Shown here: positions 45,001-56,029 of the stretch, in pieces
Layout of the letters: the number at the start of each line of letters is the position of its first letter
Position numbering within the stretch: position 1 is the stretch's first letter
Assembly (NCBI GenBank): GCA_030142905.1
Contig: JASJOG010000047.1
Span: forward strand, 391,001-455,000
Reading direction: 5' to 3'
Source: Heliopora coerulea
Lineage: Eukaryota > Cnidaria > Anthozoa > Scleralcyonacea > Helioporidae
DNA length: 64,000 nt
The notes under the pieces: model-generated
Told to the model about the DNA's origin: nothing
The model's database searches: none
What the model saw: the letters and a program-made list of their open reading frames with translations, nothing else
Made by a program: the position numbers and the translations under genes

Positions 45001-48000
45001 ACAGGAATAAATTTTCGTCGCCGGAAAGACAAGGCTCGCTACGACGCTGGGTTACTTAAGGTACGATCAAAATTTCGGGTTTGTTCTTCTCCCAGATGTA
45101 AGGACAGCTCTGCGTCATCTTCAGCCTGGTTTGACACACTTTGTTTTTTGTTTTTCTTTTTTCAGAGATTGTACTTGCAACCGGTACAACCCTTGGCAGT
45201 TATGGCTGAAACTTTGCCTCCTGTACCACCGTTTTATCAAAGGATTTTTTACGATATTAGGAGGAGCTGTTGCAACTCACCCGCTGCTGATCATTTTGAT
45301 ATGTTTTTTGATTATGGGTACACTTGCTGCCGGTTTTGCCTTTATGGAAACCGAAAACAGAACGGAAAAATTATACATCCCACAAAACAGCGAATCCATC
45401 AGAAATCTCAAGAAGGCGAGAGAATACGGCTTCGATCACGCATTGCGCAAGACTGAAGTGATTTTACTTAGTAAAGTAGGCACGAATGTATTGACTCAGG
45501 AATGCTTTCGAGATGCACTGCTGTTGCATGAATCGATTACCAATATTCCGGGATACCTTGATTATTGTTTACCACTGAAAAAGGATGTCAAGCCATTGAT
45601 CTCCAGTCAATGTGTTACGGAAGAACCTCTGGGAATTTTCAATTACAACTCCAGTCAGTTCGAAAGTTTGCTAACGAAACTAAATGATGAACAAATGTCA
45701 GCGGGCAGACTGTTTCATAGAGCTTTGGGAAAAATTTCTCGAAGTAACTTGGGTCAGATTACTTCTGCCAAAGCCATCCGCCTAACATACTATCTTAAAG
45801 GCTCGAACCTTGACGAAGCTATTTCCGAGAAAATAATTTACTGGGAGAAAGAATTCTTGAATAGGATGAAAGCTTTCGATTCCAATCGTCTCAAATGCGG
45901 TACAGTGTATTACACCACCGGCCGAAGTCTTGAGGACTCCATTGCTGAGAGTACTAAAGCAGACATTATACTGATCATGATAACCTATATAACCATGATC
46001 AGCTTTGCTTGTCTGATGCTTGGAAAGTATCGGAATCCGCTTACAGGTCACGGGCTTTTGGCCATGGGAGGGGTGCTGTCTGTTGGTTGCGGCATTATGG
46101 CGGCTTTAGGTTTTTGTATGCTCATCAAGACTCCTTTCGTCAGGATCGTCGGAGTCTTGCCCTTCCTGATCGTTGGTGTTGGTATCGACGACATGTTCAT
46201 CATCGTTGACGAACTAGATCGAACGCATCCCGATCAAGCGATCCCGGTACGTTTGGACACTGTGATGAGGAATGTTGGACCAGCTATTACTATGACAACG
46301 ATGACAGATCTTCTAGCGTTTGCAGTTGGAACTACATCAAAGTTTCCCTCTATCGTTTATTTTTGTACATATGCTGCATTCTCTATAGCGCTTGCATTTT
46401 TCTTTCTCATTACCATCTTTGTCGCTTTCATGACGTACGACTGCAGACGAATGAACGCTGGACGGAGGGACATAGTACCTTGCCTGAAGGCTCCGGATCC
46501 TGGCTTGGGAAAAAAACGCTGGGACGAACCACGCCCACAGACATTGAACAAGATCATGGAGTTGTGGGGAAAGATTTTAATGAAACCAACCGTAAAGGGC
46601 GTAGTGTTGATCATATCTTTACTTCTCCTCGGCTTCGGTATTTACGGCACTACTTTCATCGATGAAGAGTTCGACCGAAGGGATCTGGCAAAAGACGGTT
46701 CAGAGTTCATCAAGTTTATAGACATCTCTGAGGCGTATTTTACAGAAGATATCAGAGTTGACATAATTCTAGAGTCCGGCGTGAACTACTCTAGTCCTTC
46801 CACGCAGCGAGAGATCCTTGACCTGTCTCACATTGTTACCAATAATCGATATTACCGTCCCAATGTTATTTCGTGGTTTAGCGAATTTCAGAATTGGTCT
46901 GCTAGTCAAGACGTTACGATAGCCACCTCCAATTTTGTAGCTTCTTTGACGCAATTTCTCGAAACTCATCCCAAGTTCAAGTCTGATGTTTTGTTCTCAG
47001 CAGACCATTCAACAGTGGTGGCTTCTCGCCTCTACTGCTTCATAAAGCGGAGTAAAAGCAGTGTGGCACTTCGAGACGCCATGACAACATTGCGGAGCGC
47101 TCTTTCTGAGAAATCTGATCTGCCTGTGTTCGCCAATGCTTACGTTTTCATTTTCTTTGAACAGTTTGTTTTGACATTACCAGAAACTATCCGTAACCTG
47201 GTACTAGCAGCTACAGCCATTTTTGTCGTCACAAGTTTGTTCCTAGTAAATCCTCTTGTGGTTATTGTGGTTGTCTTAGGATTCGCCTCTCTCATTTTTG
47301 AACTCCTAGGTAAGAAATCTCTGAGTGTTGAGATGAATATCTTTGTCTTCAAATCTATAATTTCTTTGTACCGACCCAACTATTTTTTCCAACATTACCG
47401 CTCCATAGGTCTGATGCACATTTGGGGTGTCTCGTTGAACTCCATCGCCATGATCAACCTTGTTTTGGCTATCGGATTTGCCGTGGATTATAGTTCTCAT
47501 ATTGCGCATGCGTTTGTGTTCTCCCGCGAAACCAACCCCGAAGAAAAGGTTATCAACGCCATGAGAACAGTGGGCGCAAGCGTCTTGATGGGAGGTAGGT
47601 TCTGTTATGAAATTCGTCTTCTTTTCACTTTACGCTTCCATTGGCTAAATCCGGGTTTCCCAAAATCAGGATCGTAATCCCAAGTCGCTGCAATGGCAAT
47701 ATAATATAGGGTCGCCGAAGAAGTTTAGTGTTATACGACTTGAAACGAAGTTTATTTGTTTCATTTACTTGAAGAAGGATTTGATCATAAATCGATATAG
47801 CTGGTTCAGCATTTCCAGAAAAGGTAGCTTTTTGCAAGGCCGGTTTTAATGGGGGATTGATATGAAAGTATTATTCGCCAGATGTTGAGTTGTTATTCCA
47901 TAAAGATAGTACCGCCCGCATCAATTCAAATAAATTTGGGATTTTTGCTGCGTGGGATTTCCTTAAACGTTATGTGAAGTAAACAGGACAAGTGTAAACT

Positions 48001-51000
48001 GTGTAATAACATGCCAAATTATAAATATAAATTTTTCACTTGACATTTTGCGTGTATGTAAGCTACTGTGTTGGAGTTCGGGTTTGCATCCTCTTCTTCT
48101 GTGACAGGTTTGTAACTTTTAATATTTCAACTCAACTTTTCAAGCAGCAAGCTGGTGAAACATTTTAGCTCACCTGCCACCTTCAAACACTAATATCGAA
48201 CCCGTCCTTCCAGGCACCAAAACAACAATTTTTCGCCCATTCGCTGGCGCAGTCGGCCGCGGGCGCCACTCGATCATCAGGGCGCAGCGAATCGTAACGC
48301 TATAGTAATTATTCCAATACAGCTACCACATCAATACAATCGTCGTTTACGATTTTTCGTTCGGCTGTATGCCATTAACTCGCTAGAACAGTTAGTAGAA
48401 AAGGGCAATGTTGCTCTGATGGATTTGTGAATGCCTGTATAGTATAATAGGTGTTGTATCAAATGAGGAAAAAGGTTTTAGAATTTTTTTTGCAAACATT
48501 TCATTGTGTGGTGGTGTCTGCTGTATGGAGGTGTTTATCTGAAAGTAACAAAGAATTTGCGTTCTCAATTTGAGGGTCCGTAACGCAGTATACGCTATTA
48601 GAAGCTCCACGCACTGCAAATGATTACGGTGGATAATTTCGAAGATGTACACGAATTTTCTATTTGCCACAATGCTGCTTTTTTACACAATCCAAAACAC
48701 TGTACCTCATTTGCATGGCACAAAAAAATAGAAGAAATAAATTAAATAGAATCATTTTTGGAGTCAAATACCTACTTTAATATACTTTGCTCTTTTTGGA
48801 AACAAGCTTCGAGAGTTATTCCCTTACTTTCCAAAGCTTCTTATTGCATATTATGGATGTGTTATCCATTCATTTTTATTTATGCCATTTTCCATAACGA
48901 TTGGTAAATAAATTTTCAACGGGCCATCTCCAAATTACCTTTTGATTTCAACTCGTACTCATTTGAAAAGTTTTGGAATGTTTTCTTCTTTCGTTCATAG
49001 GCTTCAGTACTTTTCTTGGAATGGTTGTCACCGGTTTTGCTTCGTCAGAAGTGTTTCGTATTTTCTTTAAAATGTTTTTTGGAATAGTGGTTCTTGGTTT
49101 ATTGCATGGTTTATGTTTCCTCCCTGTGTGGCTGGTCATATTTTGTCGCCATCATATTGATGTCGGTTTCGAAAAGCAAGATGCGAGTAATAACCTTCAC
49201 GCCAGGATCACAATGTAAGTACAGAAGATTCGGGTTTGTTTTTTTTTTTTTTTTTTGTTTTTTTTACATTTCATGCATGTCGGCTTAATGGTTGAAATAA
49301 ATGCCTGGTTTAAAGTATGAAGTAGAACGTAAATTAATTAGGAAAGATTAATTTTATAACCATGTTACTGGTTAATATTTATGTTGTCATTTTATGGTGT
49401 CTTGCACTATCGTAAGAGAAGTACAGTTAATGATATAGATGGCCAATATACATTTTATGCGAACCACTAAAGCTCGTGAACATCGAAAACATTTGACTGG
49501 GATTAAAATGATATGGCAAAAAGTAAAATAACGAAGTGCAAAGGAACCTATATGGTTATATCAGTGATTCAGTGACAGCTAAGACGTAAGTCCAGTAAAT
49601 ATTTTTAGTTACATACAAGGACTAACAGTTTACTATGAAAGAAAAACAGATGATATGCGATATTTCGAATCTTCAAATTTTCAGAATAAACGCATTTGAC
49701 TTCTTTTATTAAATTTTGGCCCTAACTTATTTTTATGAAACTCTTCAAGTAGTTTCCTATTATATGGGCTTGGTTTTGGAACAAGTGAGAAAAATAGTGG
49801 CAATTGAGGAACCAGGTGGGAACCGTAACCTAAATATAAAAATCAATGCCCAGCAAAGCAAAGAACAAAATATTTTAAACTAAAAGTTTGCTCAAGAAAA
49901 ATGTTCTGCAAAAATGTTCTTATCTCTTACAATGAGTTTTTACGACTCTGTTTCATAATTTATGTAGGGCTGTGAGCAAGTTCACGGTTAACTCTAGAAT
50001 TTAGATCTTATTGTCCCATTGAATTTAGGAGACCTTTTTTTGTAAGAAGTGTATCCATGAAATTAAGATCATGCTCAAACTTGAAGTATTCGCGATTTTG
50101 TCCTCAAAAACGTCGACGCAAATTTCATTACAGTTAGTATGCCATATAAATTTTGACTTTTCAAATACTTTAATTTACACACGGTCGAGCTTTCATTCTG
50201 TTTTAAATTCTTGAGCGTCAGATTTACCGCCCCGGCGTAAATTTTGTGTGCCAATATTTTATGAATTGAGGTAATCTCGCAAGCCACACTGTATAAGATC
50301 AAAATAAAGTGAAGCGAGCAGCTCTACTTTGCGACTGATTTGGTGAAATGTCATCATAAAGTACCTTTATTTACACTGGATAACCCTATCAACTACGTGA
50401 GCTGTTCTCCCTCGAGGTCCAGTAAGGGCCACCCCTCATGGGTCCAGTGTTACTACAGGAGGAAACCAGAGTACCCAGAGAAACCTGCGATGCTTGGTAG
50501 AGTCAAACTGGACAACAATCTTCTCACATGTGACCAAGGTAATTTTAATCCGATAATTGCACGGGGCCGGAATCAAACTCTAGTCACAGTGGTGAGACAC
50601 GTGCACTACCACTGTGTCACCAGCACCCCGTTATGTGAATAAGAAGAAAGATCGCAGATTCAGTTCACCGTGACAGTGAAGTTAAACTATCGAGGAAGAT
50701 GGTACGTTTCTGGTGCTTTGAAGGTAGTACCAGGTTTGTATCAAACCGTAACCTGTTCGCCGGGCTTTTTGGACTCAGATGGCAGACGAAAAGTTGCATT
50801 TGTGTCCTGGAAATTGATATTGCTATGAGCAAACGTGACAGTGAGAATGTCTTTCGATAGAGTTAATGATTTGAATCCGGGAGAATTAATACGCGTGGGT
50901 GAAAGCTTGTCTTGAGGAAGACGAAACTAGCCCGGACGATAAACTTGCTTTCGACCTTGGAGATGACCACTTCTGAGGGCATCGAAACGTCAGTCACTAA

Positions 51001-54000
51001 CAGTCTTACTCAAAACTACATTAACTTGTTAAAGTTAGAGAATATGCCAGCACCAAGACTGTTGAGGAAGATATTGCTTTGACTAATCCGAGTAAGCGTA
51101 TTTGTCTCTAACTGCAACACTCGATCTTGTCCTTTTGCCACTGAGAGTTCGAAACTTCGAATCACCTGTGACTTTATTATTGTTCACCTGAATTCGTTTA
51201 TTCATTCCTACATAACGCCATGCATTCTTTCATTTGCGTTGATCACTCATGGTTATTTTACCGTGTATTATCTCTGTTTTCTTTCTTCGCCAACCCTTAT
51301 TTTCCTCTCTGACCTTGATTACCTTCTTTTTAAACGCTCCATGCAATGTTTCTTTTGACCATGGCTGGAATAAACCAGAACTTTTGATTTTCAAGTTCCA
51401 GACCAACCGTTTAATATAATCGGGCTGAAAGGGGCAATTCTCTCAAATGTACCGATGAAATTACTACCTATTGAATCTCCTTCCTTAGATTACGCCATGG
51501 ATTCAGCCAATGCTTGGAAAAAGTAAAAGCAATTAAAATCAGTCTTTCCCTATGAAATTTGCTAGGGGGATGGTGCAACTGTCTCCCCCGGCACTAAGCC
51601 GCTGCTTGAGGCCCTGGTAACTAATCTGCAAGGCCAAGTTGAAAATACGTTATGGGAAATGGCCACCACTCACATTGTATGTTTGAGTACCTGGCGTACA
51701 TTAGTCAGCAATACCTCAAAAGGTGGAGGCTGTACATTTAATAAGTCACAGTGCTATGCGAACTTATATTAGCCCCAATTACAACTTATTATTGTTTTAA
51801 AGTAAATGGTTTGAACCTGGGAGAATCTTGACATGTTTGAGGAAGTTGATCGTCGAGGTTAGTGTAGTCTTGAGAAAGACTGTTGGTTGAAGTGACTGAC
51901 GTTTCGACAGCCTTAGCGGCGGTCATCTTGACTCTGAAGATGACCGCCGCTAAGGCTGTCGAAACGTCAGTCACTTCAACCAACAGTCTTTCTCAAGACT
52001 ACACTAACCTCGACGATCAACTTCCTCAAACATGTCAAGATTCTCCCAGGTTCAAACCATTTACTTTATTACGATCGTTTGGACGACAGAGCGAACAGCT
52101 TGCCAACGACTACATCCGTTTCGCAAGCAAGGTCAGACGTACTCGCCAACAACTCTGGTTCAACCACCGCTGCAAGGATTTTGGTCTCGTTCCCGCAGGA
52201 CTTAGAATTAAGTCCCCGTTGAACACACAAGAGGCTATTCAGATCGTCAACTCCACCAGCAGACGACTGATCCGAGCGCGGATTTACGACTGCTACAGAC
52301 GACTCAACTACCACAAAAACCAACAGCAACGAAGACTGGACAAGCTGAGCCAACTGGTACTAACAAACGTGAGTACCGACTTACTTTCTACTATACAAAC
52401 CATTGCTGACAAACGAGCTCTCAAAAACGAAACAGAATATCGAGCGAAATACCAACAGAAACTTGAACGATTACAACGCAGCAGAATACGTAAACGACAA
52501 AAGCATGACGATAACTGGGTCAAGAATATTTCCTCGCGCCCTTTAGACGAAACTGAAGCTCGATTACTATCCTACGGACTAAAACACTCTATAACACCGA
52601 AACATATACCGACTGAGGCGATTGTATCGAGTGTCGAGGCTGTCTTAGCTTCTCAAAGAGATTTGGCAGAGACAACAAAAGACGAGATCAGGAGTAGGGT
52701 CGCCTTCACCGTACAATCGGCCTCTATACGTGATACCAACTTGACAACAGTCGAAAAACAAGCACTAAAACGACTAAAACATGATGAAAACATTGTTATA
52801 CTACCAGCAGACAAAGGACGCGTTACTGTTGTTATGGACAAGACCGATTACTACGACAAAATGGACGAACTAGTTAACGACAAACAAACCTACGAATTAC
52901 TTAAACGAGCCCCTGCACCATCACTTCAACGAAAACTTAACAACAAAATTTTCTCAATGAGAAAAACTAACACGATCACTCAACAAACTTACTATCGACT
53001 CAGGTGTTCGGTACCGCGATCACCAAAGCTGTACGGACTACCGAAACTTCACAAGCCACAAATACCCATGCGACCTATAGTTTCGTTGTGTGGGTCGCCT
53101 ACTTACAAACTTTCCAATTACTTAACTACCATACTGCAACCACTAACCAACAAGTCACAACATAGACTACAATCGACTGAAACCTTCATCAACAATCTCA
53201 AAACAGTACAAATACCACACAGCCACAAGCTAGTGTCTTTTGTCGTGAAATCATTGTTTACCAGTATTCCACTTCAACTGGCGCTAGAATGCACCAAAAC
53301 TGCCATCAACGAATTCACTGACGTACTTCCTTTACCTACAGGGGACATCGTGGAACTACTGGAACTTTGCCTCACATCAACTTACTTTCAATACAACGGT
53401 AAACACTACAAACAGTTACATGGCACAGCAATGGGCTCACCCGTTTCTGTTGTGGTTGCTGAAATTGTAATGCAATCCATAGAGGAACGAGCTCTTGCAA
53501 CTTACAAACACACGTTACCTTCTTGGTTTCGTTACGTTGACGACACGATTACTGCACTACCCGAAGACGAGATTGACGAGTTTCACAAACACATTAACGA
53601 ACAGAACAGTCACATACGATTTACCAAAGAGATTGAAGAAGACGGAGCTATTCCGTTCCTAGACTGTTTGGTAAGTCGTGACAATAACAAACTACACACC
53701 ACTGTCTACAGGAAACCAGGGCATACTGACAGACCACTGGACCAATCATCGTACAATCCAACCTCACACAAAGCTACCACCATCAAAACATTGACGGGAC
53801 GCGCACAACTCATTTGTAACTCACCCGACGCTCTACGCCAAGAAAATGACTACTTACAATGCGTTTCCCACAAAAACAACTATAACTCTGACTTCATCAA
53901 ACTTAACACTTACAAAGACAATGAACGCGACGAAAACAACAGTCCGACAACAACTACAGCAACGATACCTTACATAAAAGGTACGTATGAGATTATCTCG

Positions 54001-55237
54001 CGTATCTTACGACCATACAACATACGAGTAGCGGACAAACCGATCACAACTTTACGACATGTACTGACTAACGTTAAGGACAGAGAAAAACCGCACGAAA
54101 GACAAGGTGCAGTTTACAAAATTAATTGCTCCGGCTACCAAGCCACTTATATAGGTGAGACTAGCAGAAACTTAAATATACGACTCACAGAACACAAACG
54201 AATGACAAAAAACGGAGATAAAACCAACCACATTGCCGAACACCACCGACAAACCAAACACAACATTGACTGGGAATCGGCAAAATGCCTTACGTACAGC
54301 ACCAACTACAAACAGCGACTCACACTAGAAAGCTGGTATACGAACTTAGAGCAAAATCAATTAAACCGATCACAACAATTACCGGGACCTTACAACTAAT
54401 TCACAAAGTCAAACGTGCGAGCAACCAATAGACTTACACTTCGACAAACTGATAATTAACGCCTACACAACCACATCCATTGCTTCTCACCAACTATCAC
54501 ACCTCCATGACTAATACGACCGCCCACTTATCACGCACGAGCCAGATACAAATACAGGCGAACCTGACATTTACTCTCCTTTTGATTCTGAAGATGACCG
54601 CCGCTAAGGCTGTCGAAACGGCAGTCACTTCAATCAACAGTCTTTCTCAAGACTACACTAACCTGGACGATTACCATTGTTTGACGTGTTAACACGAATT
54701 AAGTAGGTAAAGATTGATCCTGTTCCTAAATTTAGTCATTTTGAAATCTGGAACCCCATTTTGTTATATTATTACGAAGTAGAATGTTTGCTATTCGGAG
54801 AGAATCATAGATTGATGTACAGGCAGCAATCTTTTTTCGGCAGTGGTCGGCAGTTTTACTTGCGTTAATTGTACCACGTATTCAACTAAAGTTCCATCTC
54901 AACGAGTAAAACGTGTCAATGTAAATCGTTTAGTAAAATAATTTTGGCTCATGTTATACGCGGGATGGCGAAAAGAATGCCTCATTGTTCATCAAATGTA
55001 CATGGCAACAAGAGCAAAATAGGTCTTGGACGTTGTTTGTGAAATTTTTGACGGAAAGAAAAATTTAGATAAAGTTTTTGCGATGTTTTGCTCCTTAGGA
55101 GGAGGCTATAATTTATAATTCTTTTGATTTTTAGCGATAATCGAGCTAACACCTTGAACAGTGAATGCCAAGAAAAATTGAGATACAATTTAGTAATGAA
55201 AGAAAGCGAAGGACTTGTTGAATCAAACGCTCAGTGA
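41076..55237 (+). CDS. Patched-domain protein, PTCHD3-like, copy 2 (five exons)
   Basis: Predicted exons are 41076-41083 (coding part), 45166-47309, 47409-47594, 49001-49214 and 55162-55237. All junctions are GT-AG, phases equal those of copy 1, and the total is 875 residues ending TGA. Domain order matches copy 1: TM1 near 42-62, first loop, sterol-sensing-type block near 268-426 with the canonical GVGIDDMFI motif, second loop, and GFAVDYSSHIAHAF in the C-terminal block. It presumably moves or senses a lipid-like ligand at a cell membrane; the substrate is unknown. The C-terminal tail (ECQEKLRYNLVM, then KESEGLVESNAQ) shares nothing obvious with copy 1. Intron 4 (5.9 kb) contains a Penelope-like element and a SINE. 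The start exon is the least certain part. Confidence 0.75.
42035..42092. repeat. (TTA)n/(TCA)n microsatellite
   Basis: About ten TTA units pass into five CATs and then further TTA units. Poly-Tyr/His and poly-Asn/Asp frames across it are not genes. Confidence 0.9.
44347..44440 (+). repeat. Penelope terminal-repeat-like fragment with hammerhead-like core
   Basis: CTGACGA (44347-44353), a short GGG/CTC-type helix and GAAAC (44367-44371) are followed by ATCAGTCACGGCAGTTTCCAGC. This is the same layout as 2012-2090, and a decayed relative (CCGACGA...GAATC) is at 38615-38639. Confidence 0.4.
45166..47309 (+). CDS. Exon 2 (main exon) of patched-like copy 2
   Basis: The exon is 2144 nt, the same length as in copy 1, with acceptor TTTTTTCAG and donor G|GTAAGA. 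It encodes TM1, the first loop, the sterol-sensing-like block and the second loop. The open frame continues past the donor through the 99-nt intron 2 and exon 3 to 47677, but the match with copy 1 marks the true boundary. Confidence 0.85.
47409..47594 (+). CDS. Exon 3 of patched-like copy 2
   Basis: This 186-nt exon aligns codon for codon with copy 1 exon 3 ([18 protein letters not shown], then GFAVDYSSHIAHAF). The acceptor is CTCCATAG and the donor GTAGGT. Confidence 0.85.
47595..49000 (+). other. Intron 3 of patched-like copy 2
   Basis: The intron is 1.4 kb with no element recognised. A GC-rich patch at about 48236-48296 stands out from the AT-rich surroundings, but I cannot assign it. Confidence 0.6.
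49001..49214 (+). CDS. Exon 4 of patched-like copy 2
   Basis: The exon encodes the last two membrane segments and a tail that is four residues longer than in copy 1. The acceptor is GTTCATAG and the donor GTAAGT. An A/T-rich stretch with a long T-run (49231-49265) follows the donor. Confidence 0.85.
50335..50640 (-). mobile_element. tRNA-derived SINE
   Basis: Read on the minus strand, the element begins with a tRNA-like head at about 50632-50557. It has A box TGGTAGTGCACGTG and B box GAGTTTGATTCCGG, with a GTGACTAGAG region between. It continues into a body that includes the reverse complement of GTACCCAGAGAAACCTGCGA, a block of the kind found repeated in anthozoan short elements. No matching acceptor-stem pairing is present, so it is not a working tRNA gene. 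Confidence 0.5.
50925..51060 (+). repeat. Penelope terminal-repeat fragment
   Basis: The segment GAGATGACCACTTCTGAGG...CATCGAAACGTCAGTCACTAACAGTCTTACTCAAAACTACATTAAC parallels the terminal repeats of the nearby Penelope element (51934-52010) block by block with about 25% differences. The CTGA of the hammerhead-like core is lost. Confidence 0.55.
51798..52068. repeat. Perfect palindrome, 132-bp arms
   Basis: Arms 51798-51929 and 51937-52068 are exact reverse complements by reading both strands, with spacer GACTCTG. Exact identity argues for a recent event. Confidence 0.9.
51940..54399 (+). CDS. Penelope-like reverse transcriptase with GIY-YIG endonuclease
   Basis: The frame is open for 819 residues from the first ATG, which lies inside the terminal repeat; the frame is also open upstream into the palindrome. 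An N-terminal charged region leads to ADKGRVTVVMDKTDYY (near 288) and YGLPKLHKP with MRPIVS. Motif A reads SFVVKSLFTSIP: the catalytic Asp expected after SF is Val (residue 435, codon 53242-53244). HGTAMGSPVS is motif B and FRYVDDTI the YxDD box near 532. The C terminus (about 726-819) is a GIY-YIG domain: YKINCSGY, YIGETSRNLNIRLTEHK, and LESWY for the metal-binding Glu. The protein would normally prime and copy its RNA at a nicked site, but loss of the motif A Asp predicts an inactive polymerase. Confidence 0.8.
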   Translation: MTAAKAVETSVTSTNSLSQDYTNLDDQLPQTCQDSPRFKPFTLLRSFGRQSEQLANDYIRFASKVRRTRQQLWFNHRCKDFGLVPAGLRIKSPLNTQEAIQIVNSTSRRLIRARIYDCYRRLNYHKNQQQRRLDKLSQLVLTNVSTDLLSTIQTIADKRALKNETEYRAKYQQKLERLQRSRIRKRQKHDDNWVKNISSRPLDETEARLLSYGLKHSITPKHIPTEAIVSSVEAVLASQRDLAETTKDEIRSRVAFTVQSASIRDTNLTTVEKQALKRLKHDENIVILPADKGRVTVVMDKTDYYDKMDELVNDKQTYELLKRAPAPSLQRKLNNKIFSMRKTNTITQQTYYRLRCSVPRSPKLYGLPKLHKPQIPMRPIVSLCGSPTYKLSNYLTTILQPLTNKSQHRLQSTETFINNLKTVQIPHSHKLVSFVVKSLFTSIPLQLALECTKTAINEFTDVLPLPTGDIVELLELCLTSTYFQYNGKHYKQLHGTAMGSPVSVVVAEIVMQSIEERALATYKHTLPSWFRYVDDTITALPEDEIDEFHKHINEQNSHIRFTKEIEEDGAIPFLDCLVSRDNNKLHTTVYRKPGHTDRPLDQSSYNPTSHKATTIKTLTGRAQLICNSPDALRQENDYLQCVSHKNNYNSDFIKLNTYKDNERDENNSPTTTTATIPYIKGTYEIISRILRPYNIRVADKPITTLRHVLTNVKDREKPHERQGAVYKINCSGYQATYIGETSRNLNIRLTEHKRMTKNGDKTNHIAEHHRQTKHNIDWESAKCLTYSTNYKQRLTLESWYTNLEQNQLNRSQQLPGPYN
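54584..54680 (+). repeat. Downstream Penelope terminal repeat with hammerhead-like motif
   Basis: This is a direct repeat of 51934-52010 with a few substitutions. The core order is CTGAAGA, helix II GAC/GTC plus GCC/GGC, GAAAC, then GTC. TTGATT before the core can pair with AATCAA downstream. It resembles the hammerhead-type motifs reported in Penelope terminal repeats, with an extra base before helix II. Confidence 0.6.
55162..55237 (+). CDS. Terminal exon 5 of patched-like copy 2
   Basis: After acceptor TTGAACAG, 24 full codons plus the shared split codon end in TGA. The following bases CAAATGGATTGTGGCGA mirror those after the copy 1 stop (CGAATGGATTGTAGCGA), which supports the boundary although the coding parts differ. 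Confidence 0.65.
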
Positions 55238-56029
55238 CAAATGGATTGTGGCGACATGTCTGTTTCGTCGAGCCTTGGTATAAATTCCACCAGCTTAATG
55301 GTAATCAACAGAAAAAAGGCAAATGTCCCAAAAAAACTGGTAAGATTGACAGTTAAATTATAACTCAAGGTATGGTACGGTGTACTTAGGTGTGCTCTAT
55401 GTAGAGATTACTGGTTTGTGGTAACTGGACTTCGCAATCCTGAATACTTATGAAAGCTGGATTTAAGCTGATCGAACAGTACAACGTTTTCTGGATACAA
55501 AGTCACTTATCTCTGGGTTACCCTTAAGAGACGATGGTTAAATGAATTCAGTGTAGACTGTAGAGTTTGGTTTCTTGAACGGTATTAATGTTTTAAATTC
55601 TTATGACCGAAATGAACGACCAGTTCATCGTATGAAGGACTTGGCGAAAGAGCTTCCAGCTTCGGGTAGTAGTTACCAATTGTAAGGCATTCATTTTCTC
55701 TGTATTTAGTTTTATTCTGTGGTAATGCTACATTAGTTCATCTGCAGCAAATTATTTGAATGGTGTATTACACCACTTACACCACCGGTACCGAAAGCTC
55801 ATATTAAACGTTCCTCTGTACTAATTGGTGGTAGGAGCGTGTAATTTTTTTGACAAATTTGTGGCATTCTTATTTCGAATTCTTACGTGTTGGTTTAACC
55901 TCACAGCAATTCATGTAATTTAGCGACTTTTATCTATATGCAGTCCTTGATATTGTGTTAAGTTGACATGAAGTGACCGTGCAGGTATATCAATACAAGG
56001 AGACTAAGACTGATCATTCAATCAAATCA
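55238..56029. other. 3' flank of patched-like copy 2
   Basis: The first roughly 60 bp resemble the copy 1 3' untranslated region. The rest shows no gene or element that I recognise, and no clear polyadenylation signal. Confidence 0.5.

Larger units (their letters stand above)
41084..45165 (+). other. Intron 1 of patched-like copy 2
   Basis: The intron is 4.1 kb with no recognised coding sequence. It holds a near-perfect palindrome at about 41244-41283 (TTTTAGATTTGATAATCAT and complement), (TTA)n tracts at 41680-41700 and 42035-42092, and a G-run with hAT-like end sequence near 42950-42995. It also has an inverted copy of the dispersed ACTCGTCAA repeat at 43448-43550 and a Penelope-like core at 44347-44371. 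Confidence 0.5.
51798..54692 (+). mobile_element. Penelope-like retroelement with inverted 5' terminal repeat
   Basis: The element has three copies of a terminal-repeat segment. One is inverted (51798-51929), a direct copy follows immediately (51937-52068), and a partial direct copy lies at 54584-54680, after the single long open reading frame. The first two form a perfect 132-bp palindrome with a 7-nt spacer. Direct and inverted flanking repeats of this kind are typical of Penelope elements. It lies in intron 4 of patched-like copy 2, in the sense orientation. Confidence 0.85.

Noticed and set aside
47310..47677. Single open frame continuing from exon 2 of copy 2 to 47677
   Set aside because: Comparison with copy 1 shows it reads through a 99-nt intron and past the exon 3 donor. 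The residues after 47594 have no counterpart.
50557..50632. tRNA gene on the minus strand
   Set aside because: A and B boxes are present but acceptor and anticodon stems do not pair and a SINE body follows, so I call it a SINE.
51798..51982. Minus-strand frame at the Penelope 5' end as a separate gene
   Set aside because: It is the inverted copy of the terminal repeat and mirrors the start of the + strand frame.
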